From: Caprella mutica
Taxonomy: Eukaryota > Arthropoda > Malacostraca > Amphipoda > Caprellidae
Direction of reading: 5' to 3'
Length of the DNA stretch: 64,000 nt
Assembly (NCBI GenBank): GCA_947561585.1
Contig: CANNZV010000840.1
Span: 186,001 to 250,000 of the forward strand
The notes under the pieces are model-generated. The model was not told the origin of the DNA and searched no databases. It saw only the letters and a program-made list of their open reading frames with translations. Each line of letters begins with the position of its first letter. Positions within the stretch are counted from its first letter, which is position 1. Position numbers and translations under genes: made by a program. Of this stretch, positions 1 to 10,710 are shown in pieces.

Positions 1-132
1 CAGATTTGGCATCCAGCCAGAAGGAAACCCATGAGACGATCACCAACATACAGCAAGGGATGTAGTATTGGATGAGGTAGTATGAGAACTCTCTTTTGAA
101 TACAAAATCCACCTTGAGACAGCTGTAGGAAC
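1..132 (-). CDS. GluCl: GluCl alternative exon, copy a (loop C tip and M1; truncated by window edge)
   Basis: Third tandem copy of the exon that follows 4289-4423. The acceptor AG is at 134-133, and the first two bases (GT) complete a glycine codon begun by the upstream exon. The visible part reads G-S-Y-S-C, then [18 protein letters not shown], then the M1 core [14 protein letters not shown] and the start of the M1-M2 linker. It is cut at base 1 before M2. YSC carries the second cysteine of the GluCl/GlyR-type extra disulfide. The loop-C residue before the conserved Tyr is Ser here, Ala in copy b and Glu in copy c. Only 71 bases separate it from copy b. Its homology to the other two copies is direct; that it is used as an alternative exon is inferred from phase and spacing. 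Confidence 0.9.
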
Positions 133-203
133 CTGTGCATCCATAAAGAACTCATCAATGTCTTTTAAACTGGAATTATTTTTATGTTAGAAGTGTTGTG
201 TAC

Positions 204-433
204 CTTTGTGTAGGAGACAGGAGGTAACGTCTGGTTAATACTCGAGGTCTGTGTAGACATCGTCAAGAGTGTCGTTACTCCAAGCGATACACGAGCTGGT
301 ACTGACTTGGCGTCAATCCAAAAGCTAAACCATGACACGATGACCAGCATACAGCAAGGCACGTAGTACTGGATCAAGTAGAATGAGAATTCTCTCTTGA
401 AGACCAAATCAACCTGGAGGCAGCTGTAGGCAC
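204..433 (-). CDS. GluCl: GluCl alternative exon, copy b (loop C tip, M1, M2)
   Basis: Complete 230-base exon, with acceptor AG at 435-434 and donor GT at 203-202 (AAG|GTACAC). It encodes G-A-Y-S-C-L-Q, the pre-M1 segment [15 protein letters not shown]1 ([15 protein letters not shown]), the linker AKS, and M2 from [19 protein letters not shown] to [14 protein letters not shown] at the start of M2 is the anion-selectivity signature of Cys-loop receptors, so this form should conduct chloride. It begins in phase 1 and ends in phase 0, like copy c. Compared with copy c it has Ser at M2 2', Thr at 10', Gln at 14' and Thr at 15'. It also has Phe in SWFSFW where the other copies have Val. Confidence 0.95.
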
Positions 434-496
434 CTGTGTGATTGTACGGAATGTTGTTAAAGATTTGAATTAGGATCATGCAGAATGTGAAGGTAC

Positions 497-726
497 CTTG
501 GTGTAGGAGACAGGTGGCAGAGACGTGTTGATACTAGAGGCATGAGTTGACATATTAAGTAGCGTGGTGACGCCGAGAGCGACTCGCGCAGGTACTGCAT
601 TTGGATCCAGCCAGAAACTGACCCATGAGACAATGACCAACATACAGCACGGCACGTAGAACTGCACAAGATAGTAGGAAAACTCTCGTTTGAAGATAAA
701 GTCGACTTGCAGACAACTGTACTCGC
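497..726 (-). CDS. GluCl: GluCl alternative exon, copy c (loop C tip, M1, M2)
   Basis: Complete 230-base exon, the first of the three encountered by the transcript. The acceptor AG is at 728-727 and the donor GT at 496-495 (AAG|GTACCT). It encodes [11 protein letters not shown], then [16 protein letters not shown]1 ([15 protein letters not shown]), linker PNA, and M2 from [19 protein letters not shown] to [11 protein letters not shown]. The Glu in loop C matches the usual insect GluCl sequence, but M2 departs from the family at Ala 2', Asn 10', His 14' and Ala 15'. The chloride-type PAR is kept. Length equals copy b exactly. Joining c to b would shift the frame, because the exon ends in phase 0 and the next acceptor needs phase 1. 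Confidence 0.95.
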
Positions 727-1742
727 CTGTGATAATAATGAAATAACACCAATCATACCTTAGCTCATTTTAAATGGACACAAGTAGACAACAACTTTAA
801 AGCGGTGAATACAACGTATCTCGTAGAACTTCTCCTCAGTGTCAGTGATGTAGCTAGTAGGGGTAAATTCTACAGTTCTACATCTTCTACTTTTACCTGC
901 AATACTATAATGGAGATATATGTATGCATATGTAAATATAGCATAGATAAAAACAAAATAGGTGCACTCTCATATATGGATAAAATATTTTTAAATTGTA
1001 TTTAGTATAACATTTATAAGTTATCAATTTACAAATTAGTGAAAACAAAAAATAAAGACACAATTTATAACTGAATTCAACAGTTTTCATAAAGTTAGTA
1101 AATGAATTTAAATGCTAATATCAATAATAGAATATCATAGTAACTAGAAATAACGTGCAAGTTAAATATTATCTGGAACGTCTGTGATAAAAGCTAAATA
1201 TATTTCAATATTAAAAATACAGTGAAGCCTGAAACAAAAGAAAATATTAGTTAAGAGTTGAAGACAAGAGGAAATGTGTCAGTGTAACGGAAGAAAAGGA
1301 AATATTTCGTACATTATTTTATTATCTGACAAAAGTAACTATGAATTAATTAGATATTCACTGTGCTACTTTTTTTTTAATTTCTTATTCAAAAACACCT
1401 ACTTAATGTTTAATGATGCAGAGAAACTTATACAGGAACTCAGTCAGCTCACTTTACCATATATAAGAACTGTTGATTTTCTTAATTGATCAGCATAAAT
1501 ATATATATATCAGTCAAAATAATCTTTTATACTTGGTTTCACTACCCAAATTACGGACTTTAGTCCTCCAACTAATTTCCCCATGAAGGAACCTAATTGC
1601 GGTAGAATGGTCGGATCTCTCAGCAGTTTCTTTCATTTCAATAAAGGTAGAACTTGAGGGAAGAATTCTGCTGTAGGATTTCAATTACTTCAATGGAAGG
1701 TTAAAGAGCGGCAGAAAAGAGATCCTGAAATTCACCTACTCA

Positions 1743-1792
1743 GTGTCTGTGTCTGTGTGGGTGTGTGTGTGTGGTGTGTGTGTGTGTGTGTG
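1743..1792. repeat. GT/TG microsatellite
   Basis: Imperfect (TG)n run with CTG and GGG interruptions, within a GluCl intron. Confidence 0.85.
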
Positions 1793-2212
1793 AGTCGTCT
1801 TAACGATATTAAGGTAGGTTTTAACCCCAGGGGGATTTGGTATGTCGAGGAGAAAGATACGTGTCCACAGTCAAGATAATTGAATCTTTAAAGGTTCTTA
1901 CAAAAAGTAAAAAGATATGTTGAAGCCGTAGTCCCTCTATAGAATCTCTGTGTCCTTTGATGCAAGAATGCATATATTTCTATATTTTGTATAATATAGT
2001 TGAATAGATTTTTACATGTTTTACGCTATGTCACGTATACCATATACTCCCTACACAAATCAAACAGTCCCAATGTTTATATTTGCATTAAATATCATTA
2101 GGGCCCGTTAGGAAATCCTGAGGATATATTTATTTGCTTCTGCAGATCTTCCAGAGAGAGAATCTATCACGTACGTATTGATGGCAAAACAAACAAGATA
2201 CCGAGCTAAGAA

Positions 2213-2626
2213 AATACCTGAGCGTGTGTATATTGTACCATTAGGAAATATACCTCAGAATGTGTATGTTGTACTATTAGGAAATATACCTCAGCTTGTG
2301 TATCATGTACCATTAGGAAATATACCTCAGCTTGTGTATCTTGTACCAATAGGAAATATACCTCAGCATGTGTATGTTGTACCATTAGGAAATATACCTC
2401 AGCATGTGTATGTTGTACTATTAGGAAATATATGTACTTCGGCATGTGTATGTTGTACCATTAGGAAATATACCTCAGCATGTGTATGTTGTACTATTAG
2501 GAAATATATGTACTTCAGCATGTGTATGTTGTACCATTAGGAAATATACCTCAGCATGTGTATGTTGTACCATTAGGAAATATACCTCAGCATGTGTATG
2601 TTGTACCATTAGGAAATATACCCCAA
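2213..2626. repeat. 36-bp minisatellite, about 11 copies
   Basis: Unit contains GTATGTTGTACCATTAGGAA followed by ATATACCTCAGCATGT. Two units carry a 4-base expansion (TGTACTTC in place of CCTC). The 36-base period is a multiple of three, so frames on both strands stay open. These are not genes. Confidence 0.95.
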
Positions 2627-2651
2627 TGTCTAACTCATGCTAGTAACAAGA

Positions 2652-2652
2652 A

Positions 2653-2691
<39 letters not shown>

Positions 2692-2697
2692 TATCAC
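2652..2697. repeat. CT microsatellite
   Basis: (CT)n run with two TAT interruptions, 25 bases after the 36-bp minisatellite. Confidence 0.9.
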
Positions 2698-3509
2698 TTT
2701 GTAAAAGCAGAATAGGAATCATACATGAGACTAAGTGATTGCTCTAAATGTTAGAGGTAACGTTAAAAGGTTGTAGATATGAAACAATTTAACTCTCCAA
2801 AGCATTATATATTTTTTAAAGGGCCATAAACTACAGTAGATTTGATGAAAAATGAAATAAAAATATATAGATAGTAAAAATAATATCAGTTTAATTAATA
2901 AACTCATTCTTTTTAATTTGAAAACAGTTCTCATAGATGTTTTTTTTTTATCAGCAACTAAGCTAATAAGCGGGCAGCATTTTCTTTTCTTTTAAATAAC
3001 GAGAGCGTTGCAAAAAGGTTTGATTTTTTAAGCCTCGACTTGAGAGGTTTTGTTATGACCTAACTCCACCGAGTCCATCCATCAGCAGAGTCGTTAGGCT
3101 GCCCTGACACTGTAATCCTGCATGCAAATCAGGCGGCTTAGCCTAAAATTCTAATTTGGAAGTTCTCATACGAAACTCCAGTTTGGTTTGTTCTTTTTTA
3201 TTCCGCAGAGAGCATTTAAGAAACATGGGCTTGCTAATGAAATGAAAGAGTAAGATATCCAAGCGGGTTTCTTCTCGACTATTTTTTTTTCTAACTCGCC
3301 GTCTTGGGGCTTGCAGTTGTGGAAGTTTTAGCTTGTGGGGGGGAGGGGGAGAGGAAGATGAGTGTAAAAGACAAAGCACCAACTGATGAATTCTTCAGGA
3401 AGCTCCGGAACTAAGACTAATGATTCGACACGAAACACAACTCTTAACAACATAGGCAGAACTTTTTCTTCGGAAAACATAAATCTTACGAAGAGTATTC
3501 TTTGGATTC

Positions 3510-3645
3510 TTTGCTTCGTTATAGTCTTGAAACCTTTTTTTCACTTTTTATAGTCTCGTAACCTTTTAATTCGTTATAGTCTTTGTAACTTTTTTTTATT
3601 CGTTATAGTCTTGTAAACTTTTTCATTCGCTAAAATCTTAAACAA
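3510..3645. repeat. Degenerate T-rich tandem repeat, about 4 copies
   Basis: Units of about 30-36 bases built on TTCGTTATAGTCTTGTAAC plus a T-run of variable length. Strongly diverged. Confidence 0.7.
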
Positions 3646-4050
3646 AATTAACTATGTTTGAAAATATTATCGAACATAATAGGAATTTAACTTTAATAGC
3701 AAGGTTCTTATAAGTTTCTCCACATCACAGTATAATCATTATACTAATTCAAATATATTTCAAGTAAGATGAAAATATACAAATAGTTTAAACAGTTCAC
3801 GTAGATGAGAAGGGTAAGGATTACAATTTTCGAGTCACTTTGATAGTTGCAGAAAATTTAACTAGATTTATGTTTATGATTTACATTCATCATACATTTA
3901 TTCATACACAATAGATATGGTTAATATCCATCTTTGTGAACTGTTTGAGCTATTCCCGTTCGGAAAATTATTATCACCGATCGTTTGATTTGATCGAAAA
4001 TATCTAACGTATTCGAAAAATATTCAATCGTGATTTGCTAAGACATATCC

Positions 4051-4137
4051 TACCCAGGAAGAAAGTTAAGGAGGTGGCATAGAAGAATAAGTTGATACTT
4101 CTCTTCTATGGCCCCACCATAACTTCATCTCTGGGTA
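4051..4137. repeat. 87-bp foldback (imperfect inverted repeat)
   Basis: The left arm starts TACCCAGGAAGAAAGTTAAG and the right arm ends CATAACTTCATCTCTGGGTA. The arms are about 38 bases and pair imperfectly around a short centre. The right arm carries CCCCACCATAA, a string seen again near 4815, 15117, 15262 and 60812, so this may be a short inverted-repeat element with diverged or single-arm relatives. Confidence 0.6.
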
Positions 4138-4288
4138 CTGATATTCACAAAGATAATTTTCAAAACTTTATGATTGAAGATTATGAATATTTAGAGGCTT
4201 TAATATATAATTTTCAGATTATAATTTTCCGAGAGGTTTTGAGTGCGATGCATCATCAGTTGGGCTGAAGAGGATAGAATTAGCAAAC

Positions 4289-4423
4289 CTGTGTTGGTTT
4301 TGCTGTTACAGTAGTCAGTGATGAACTTCTCCAGTGTGAAGCGGGGCAAGTGGAGCTTGGGGGTCACTTGGACCGGTCCCTTGTCCTTCCACAGGAACAC
4401 CAGGTCCTCTGTGGTCCACCCAT
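4289..4423 (-). CDS. GluCl: GluCl exon: end of extracellular domain up to loop C
   Basis: 135-base exon, with acceptor TTTTCAG ending at 4424 and donor GT at 4288-4287 (ACAG|GTTTGC, a poor match to GTRAGT). It encodes (Y)GWTTEDLVFLWKDKGPVQV, then TPKLHLPRFTLEKFITDYCN and SKTNT(G). The segment matches the conserved arthropod GluCl stretch through the first cysteine of the second disulfide (TDYCNSKTNTG); the partner cysteine is in each of the three alternative exons. It ends one base into a Gly codon, which is the phase all three alternatives accept. The split point lies inside loop C of the glutamate site. The Met at the VFLW position that a simple ORF reading would start from is not a real start. 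Confidence 0.97.
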
Positions 4424-5133
4424 CTGAAAATAAGGAGGGTTCACATCAATTCAGTGTAGAAAATTAACTTTGGCTTGTTAAATTTTGTATGGTAAGAAAA
4501 TGAAATTGTTTGATCGATGTTGAAAAAGTTAGTATGAATTAAATTAGATTTGTATACTATTTTTATTATGTTAATAGTGCTATATTGAGAATAATTTTCA
4601 AAATGAAGGTTTTATTGCATGAAATTTTTTTAGGAATTTTCCTATAAAAAATATTTCGGATTAACATAAAAACGAAAATTTTATTAATTTATTTCTCAGA
4701 AAATATCATTATATAAATATAAGTCTTATTCTCTTTTCCTTGCAAAAATTAATCTCAAAATGACGGGTTATCATTTTGATATCGATTAGATTAAATGGTG
4801 TCCCATGATTATCTCCAATGACCCCACCATGACATTTTCTCTAGCCTAGAGTACGTTATTTCCAACTCTCTATGTCACTCCATGTTCCAGCAGCAATATA
4901 ATTTCTAATCTCATTACAGCAGGTCCCCGTACAAAAATAGTGGCCCTGGGAGTGAGATTTATATCTTATAAGTTCTCGAGAAGGAAAAGGAGCCACACAA
5001 AACTTTGCGAACTCAATTGCCAAATTGGTTTCAGATCAAATAGAAAATCTTCTCCGTGGCACATCCAATGAAAGTTTCGGCCCCAGTTCTGCTTTCAATT
5101 GGACGTCCACGTTGATAGACGCAATAATAAGAA

Positions 5134-5270
5134 GAGAGGTAACGTTTATATGGAAGAAAAGAAACGTCTATATGGAAGAGAAGTAACGTCTATATGGAAG
5201 AGAAGTAACGTCTATATAGAAAAGAGGTAACGTTGATATGGAACGTCTCTAATGAGAAAAGTAACGTCTA
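5134..5270. repeat. 22-bp tandem repeat, about 5-6 copies
   Basis: Built on AACGTCTATATGGAAGAGAA plus GT; the later units are diverged (AACGTTGATATGGAACGTCT). Confidence 0.85.
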
Positions 5271-5439
5271 CAAACTATATATTGTGTGTTCTGAGACAGT
5301 CATAGTCAGTATACATGACGTACTATATAATATATATACACACATTCTAAATAATACTATTAATTCATTTTAGCTGGGGTTTAACGCTTATTTCGGAACC
5401 AAAGGCCATATCTTTGACTATTTCGCTTATGTCAAATGG

Positions 5440-5625
5440 AAAGTAAGTACAAGGGACTGTAAGAAGCAGTCAGAAAGGAAAATGGCTCCATGAACAACGT
5501 CACCAACCAAAGTCGGAGACGATCTCATGGATGCAGAAAAGCTACTCCGTGAGTACAGTCACTTACCAAGTAATGTGATGAAAAGGGACACAAGTACAAG
5601 TGGCTGCACTCACGGATGGAAGAGG
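5440..5625. repeat. Dispersed repeat family D1, copy 1
   Basis: Shares CATGGATGCAGAAAAGCTAC plus TCC with copies near 17.7, 46.65 and 50.7 kb. It also shares upstream GAAGCAGTCMRAAAGGAAA-like and downstream ACAGTCACTTACYAAG strings with the 50.7 kb copy. No open frame and no terminal repeat recognised; it may be part of a larger transposon. Confidence 0.6.
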
Positions 5626-6476
5626 AAAATGAAGAGGTGATAGTAAATGAAGCCCATGGGTCTACCTAACACAAAATCTAAGACCTCGTAGTTGAAGAGC
5701 ATAATCCAAAAGCTGTCCTCTAAAGCTGCGAGTAGCGTTAAATAATGAAAAAATACAATACATAATCCAAATTACAACAGTTCAGGCCCCAAGATACCCC
5801 ACCCCTTGCTCTTCCATTTACCACAGACATCTTCAGGAAATAAATCAACAAGTCAATAGCAATAATATCACAGTCCAATAACTTCCAGCATAATAATTCC
5901 CCATTAAAAATCTTTTGAAAGATTCACCTCCATTAGTGTTTAATACTCCACTGAATTTCAATTGGTGAATGCTTTAATAATTTATGAAAGAGTCCCTCCA
6001 CACAATCTCTTCACATTCTAATTTCTAAATGGGAGTCCTGGTTAGCTTTTTGCTGTGAAATATTAAAAGCTTTTCTCTGCGATATGGAAGCACAGTGAAA
6101 TGAGATAAAAAGAACTTTTTCTGTGGGTGATTTGGTTAAATCGACCATAAATTGAATGGGAAATTATTCAGTAATTTTCCTTTACAATTACTGTGTTACT
6201 TTAGTATTTAACTCAAATTTACGAACGAATTTTCTATAATAAAATATAAATGAATCAAATAAATCAAACGAATTACTTTAAAATGAGAATTTGTGTTTAT
6301 ACTATTGCTTCATAGATAAACTGTTCAAATACTCTGGAATAAATAACTTTAGTTGAGTTGATAGCAGTGAAAGTTTTTGATTTACACCAAAACAGTACAA
6401 CAAATTGAGAAAAGTATTGATTTGAAACAAAAGTTTGAACGGAAATAAAGCGAGTGCAGTGGTACTGAATTCTTTA

Positions 6477-8895
6477 CTCTGATAGTACATCATCACAGTG
6501 ACTCTTTTCTCTGATAGTACATCATCACAGTGACTCTTTTCTCTGATAGTACATCATCACAGTGACACTTTTCTCTGATAGTACATCATCACAGTGACTC
6601 TTTTCTCTGATAGTACATCATCACAGAGACTCTTTTCTCTGATAGTACATCATCACAGTGACACTTTTCTCTGATAGTACATCATCACAGTGATTCTTTT
6701 CTCTGATAGTACATCATCACAGTGACTCTTTTCTCTTATAGTACATCATCACAGTGACTCTTTTCTCTGATAGTACATCATCACAGTGACACTTTTCTCT
6801 GATAGTACATCAGTGACTCTTTTCTCTGATAGTACATCATCACAGTGACTCTCTTCTCTGATAGTACATCATCACAGTGACTCTTTTCTCTGATAGTACA
6901 TCATCACAGTGACTCTTTTCTCTGATAGTACATCATCACAGTGACTCTTTTCTCTGACAGTACATCATCACAGTGACTCTTTTCTCTGATAGTACATCAT
7001 CACAGTGACTCTTTTCTCTGATAGTACATAATCATAGTGATTCTTTTCTCTGATAGTACATCATCACAGTGACTCTTTTCTCTGATAGTACATCATCACA
7101 GTGACTCTTTTCTCTGATAGTACATCATCACAGTGACTCTTTTCTCTTATAGTACATCATCACAGTGACTCTTTTCTCTGATAGTACATCATCACAGTGA
7201 CACTTTTCTCTGATAGTACATCATCACAGCGACTCTTTTCTCTGATAGTACATCATCACAGTAACTCTTTTCTCTGATAGTACATCATCACAGTGACTCT
7301 TTTTTCTGATAGTACATCCTCACAGTGACTCTTTTCTCTGATAGTACATCATCACAGTGACTCTTTTCTCTGACAGTACATCATCACAGTGACTCTTTCC
7401 TCTGATAGTACATCATCACAGTGACTCTTTTCTCTGATAGTACATCATCACAGTGACTCTTTTTTCTGATAGTACATCATCACAGTGACTCTTTTCTCTG
7501 ACAGTACATCATCACAGTGACTCTTTTCTCTGATAGTACATCATCACAGTGACTCTTTTCTCTGATAGTACATCATCACAGTGACTCTTTTCTCTGATAG
7601 TACATCATCACAGTGACTCTTTTCTCTGATAGTACATCATCACAGTGACTCTTTTCTTTCTCTGATAGTACATCATCACAGTGACTCTTTTCTCTGATAG
7701 TACATCATCACAGTGACTCTTTTCTCTGATAGTACTTCATCACAGTGACTCTTTTCTCTGATAGTACATCATCACAGTGACTCTTTTCTCTGATAGTACA
7801 TCATCACAGTGACTCTTTTCTCTGATAGTACATCATCACAGTGACTCTTTTCTCTTATAGTACATCATCACAGTGACTCTTTTCTCTGATAGTACATCAT
7901 CACAGTGACACTTTTCTCTGATAGTACATCATCACAGCGACTCTTTTCTCTGATAGTACATCATCACAGTAACTCTTTTCTCTGATAGTACATCATCACA
8001 GTGACTCTTTTTTCTGATAGTACATCCTCACAGTGACTCTTTTCTCTGATAGTACATCATCACAGTGACTCTTTTCTCTGACAGTACATCATCACAGTGA
8101 CTCTTTCCTCTGATAGTACATCATCACAGTGACTCTTTTCTCTGATAGTACATCATCACAGTGACTCTTTTTTCTGATAGTACATCATCACAGTGACTCT
8201 TTTCTCTGACAGTACATCATCACAGTGACTCTTTTCTCTGATAGTACATCATCACAGTGACTCTTTTCTCTGATAGTACATCATCACAGTGACTCTTTTC
8301 TCTGATAGTACATCATCACAGTGACTCTTTTCTCTGATAGTACATCATCACAGTGACTCTTTTCTTTCTCTGATAGTACATCATCACAGTGACTCTTTTC
8401 TCTGATAGTACATCATCACAGTGACTCTTTTCTCTGATAGTACATCATCACAGTGACTCTTTTCTCTGATAGTACATCATCACAGTGACTCTTTTCTCTG
8501 ATAGTACATCATCACAGTGACTCTTTTCTCTGACAGTACATCATCACAGTGACTCTTTTCTCTGATAGTACATCATCACAGTGACTCTTTTCTCTGATAG
8601 TACATCATCACAGTGACTCTTTTCTCTGATAGTACATCATCACAGTGACTCTTTTCTCTGATAGTACATCATCACAGTGACTCTTTTCTCTGATAGTACA
8701 TCATCACAGTGACTCTTTTCTTTCTCTGATAGTACATCATCACAGTGACTCTTTTCTCTGATAGTACATCATCACAGTGACTCTTTTCTCTGATAGTACA
8801 TCATCACAGTGACTCTTTTCTCTGATAGTACATCATCACAGTGACTCTTTTCTCTGATAGTACATCATCACAGTGACTCTTTTCTCTGATAGTAC
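6477..8895. repeat. 32-bp minisatellite, about 75 copies, with higher-order repeat
   Basis: Unit built on CTGATAGTACATCATCACAG then TGACTCTTTTCT. Units differ by single bases and by a recurring TTTCTTTCTC insertion of four bases. An ordered series of variants (CTTATAG, GACAC, CAGCGAC, CAGTAAC, CATCCTC, CTGACAG, TTCCTC) occurs from about 7143 and again from about 7851. This gives a 708-base higher-order unit, equal to 22 units plus 4 bases. Frames are closed by the 32-base period. Confidence 0.97.
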
Positions 8896-9339
8896 AATCA
8901 GGTAATAAAATTAGCACTTTACTCCGTGGCTTCCATTGAATTAGCAGATACATTAATCATGGGATTTGCAGGAGCCAATATCCGAACATGAATTGCGGAG
9001 AGTGGAAAATGGCTCCAAATCCCGAGTTTCTGTTTGTACTGTTGGCTTTACTTTGTTAGAGTGTGCTCGCACCTTTACTGACACAAAAAACAACAACTTT
9101 ATTCTTCCATTCGACATGAGGACAAAAACAATGTTGTAGTTGATTGAAAATTCGACAGGCAGGATGTTCATATTTTCAAAAAGGTAATTCCAACCTAAAC
9201 TTTGAAGTTTTTTGAAAAAGGGGGATTACTTTTTAATTTATGAGATATATTTTTTTTTAATCTTCCATTTTGACTTTCTGTTGCAGAAGGATATATTTTG
9301 GTCAGATTTATTCGTAATCTTGTTATATGCATACCTAAA

Positions 9340-9690
9340 TAAGCATTCAACTAAATTGACTGAAATTTGGTGGGACGATTGGTCAAAATCCAGGAGCCAA
9401 TCGGTTAGATTTTGGCATCGTTCAGGTCAAAGATCAAAGTCGAGGCTTTTTATAACCCAATAGCTCAAAATTATTCAGCCAAATTGCCTGAAATTTAGTG
9501 GGACATTTGGTCAATATCCAGGAACTATTTGACCGAATTTGGAGAGCAATTGGGTTGAAGGTCAAAGTCAGGGTCATTCATAATTTTATAGCTCAATAAT
9601 TTTTCAATAAAATTACCTGAAATTTGGTGAGACGATTGGTCATTATCCAGGAACCATTTTGTTAGATTTTGGGACCAATCTGGTCGAAAG
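9340..9690. repeat. Degenerate tandem repeat, unit about 127 bp, about 3 copies
   Basis: Three diverged units each contain CTGAAATTTRGTGRGACRWT, then GGTCAATATCCAGGA-like and AGGTCAAAG-like strings. Divergence is much higher than in the neighbouring satellite, so this is older. The short open frame at 9212-9463 crosses it and has no coding support. Confidence 0.75.
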
Positions 9691-10096
9691 TCACGAAAAG
9701 TCAAAATCGATTCAAGTGATGGCGAAGGTATGCACTCTACGAATGTTCGTTTTAGTTTTTACATGAAAATGAATACGTTGAAGTATTTCATAAATTTGCA
9801 TTCCTTCATTGATTAAATATCATCTCAAACACCATCCAAACATTTTTAATATCCCGTCACTGCTTTAAAATATCATTTCTATTTAAAAGCTGTAAGAGCT
9901 TTCTTATGTAGCAGTTCCCTCAGCTGTTAATCAATATATTTCATCCAGGTAGACAGGTGAGTGTCTGCCACTAATTGGACGAGTCTACCTGACTCATTAG
10001 CTGTTAATTCGCTTAACGGAAAAGAAACGTGAGAAAAAGAAAAAATAAATAAGGGGGGAAATTAACAACTAATTGCAAATGAGTTTGAAAATATCG

Positions 10097-10218
10097 TAAT
10101 TACCTCTAGAGGTAATTATTTACACCTGCAGTGGAGTAACTACACCTGTGGGTAATTATTTACACCTACATGGAAGTAACTACATCTGAGGGTAATTATT
10201 TACACCTGCAGTGAAGTG
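10097..10218. repeat. 40-bp tandem repeat, about 3 copies
   Basis: Units contain GGTAATTATTTACACCTGCA followed by GTGGAGTAACTACACCTGTG. The first unit is preceded by the small palindrome TTACCTCTAGAGGTAA. Confidence 0.85.
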
Positions 10219-10627
10219 TTGAAGCAGTGAAAATTAAACTTAATGTTGATATTAAATAAAAAAAATAACTTTAATATCAGAGTTAATGAGGTATTTATGG
10301 GTTATCTGTCACAGCATTTTTGTTTTTCTTTTGCAGTTCATTTCTGATTAACTTAGTGAAATATGAAAAGCGGGCAGTAAGCCACAACCTACCTATCGTC
10401 ATTTAAAAATCATGAAATGTGCAGTACGACAAACTAGCGGATACTAAAAAAACTACATATCGAAAAATCTAACATACGGAATCGTTACAGATGTTCAGAT
10501 TAGATAAATAAGGTTGTTGGTATGTGACAAATATCTTTCATTTCAGAAGCAAAAGATCTACTTTACACTTGTTAGTACACCCAAAAAGAGGTGAGAGACA
10601 AGTACCGATAAAGATGTTATTACTCAC

Positions 10628-10710
10628 ACGAAGCCATTTGTAGCTGACATTGCTGCTTGTCCAGAGGGAAGAGTTTGAGGTTCATGGGACACGAGAGAGT
10701 CAGGGAAATT
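10628..10710 (-). CDS. GluCl: GluCl exon: Cys-loop
   Basis: 83-base exon, with acceptor CCATCCCCAG ending at 10711 and donor GT at 10627-10626 (CGT|GTGAGT, strong). It encodes (R)ISLTLSCPMNLKLFPLDKQQ then CQLQMAS(Y). The two cysteines enclose 13 residues, the defining Cys-loop of this receptor superfamily. The loop contacts M2-M3 and couples agonist binding to channel opening. The first codon is split with the upstream exon (AG|A, Arg) and the last with 4289-4423 (T|AT, Tyr), giving the conserved MASYGWTT junction. CPMNLKL-PLD is typical of GluCl rather than RDL GABA receptors. Confidence 0.97.

Larger units (their letters stand above)
727..4288 (-). other. GluCl intron before the triplicated exon set
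   Basis: No coding sequence seen. It holds a GT/TG-rich microsatellite (about 1743-1792), a 36-bp minisatellite (2213-2626), a CT microsatellite (2652-2697), a short T-rich repeat (3510-3645) and a foldback sequence (4051-4137). A moderately GC-richer patch at 3040-3135 contains the POU-type octamer ATGCAAAT near 3122. Any RNA elements that choose among the three downstream exons would be expected here or between the exons. Confidence 0.75.
4424..10627 (-). other. GluCl intron of 6.2 kb
   Basis: No exon seen. Contents from left to right: a 22-bp tandem repeat (5134-5270), one copy of a dispersed repeat (5440-5625), a 75-copy 32-bp minisatellite (6477-8895), a degenerate roughly 127-bp tandem repeat (9340-9690) and a short 40-bp repeat (10097-10218). 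The stretch 5640-6470 and the sequence between arrays are AT-rich with no recognisable content. Confidence 0.75.

Noticed and set aside
457..756. 99-residue minus frame with cysteine-rich sequence
   Set aside because: Wrong frame across the GluCl copy c exon; the real frame gives M1 and M2.
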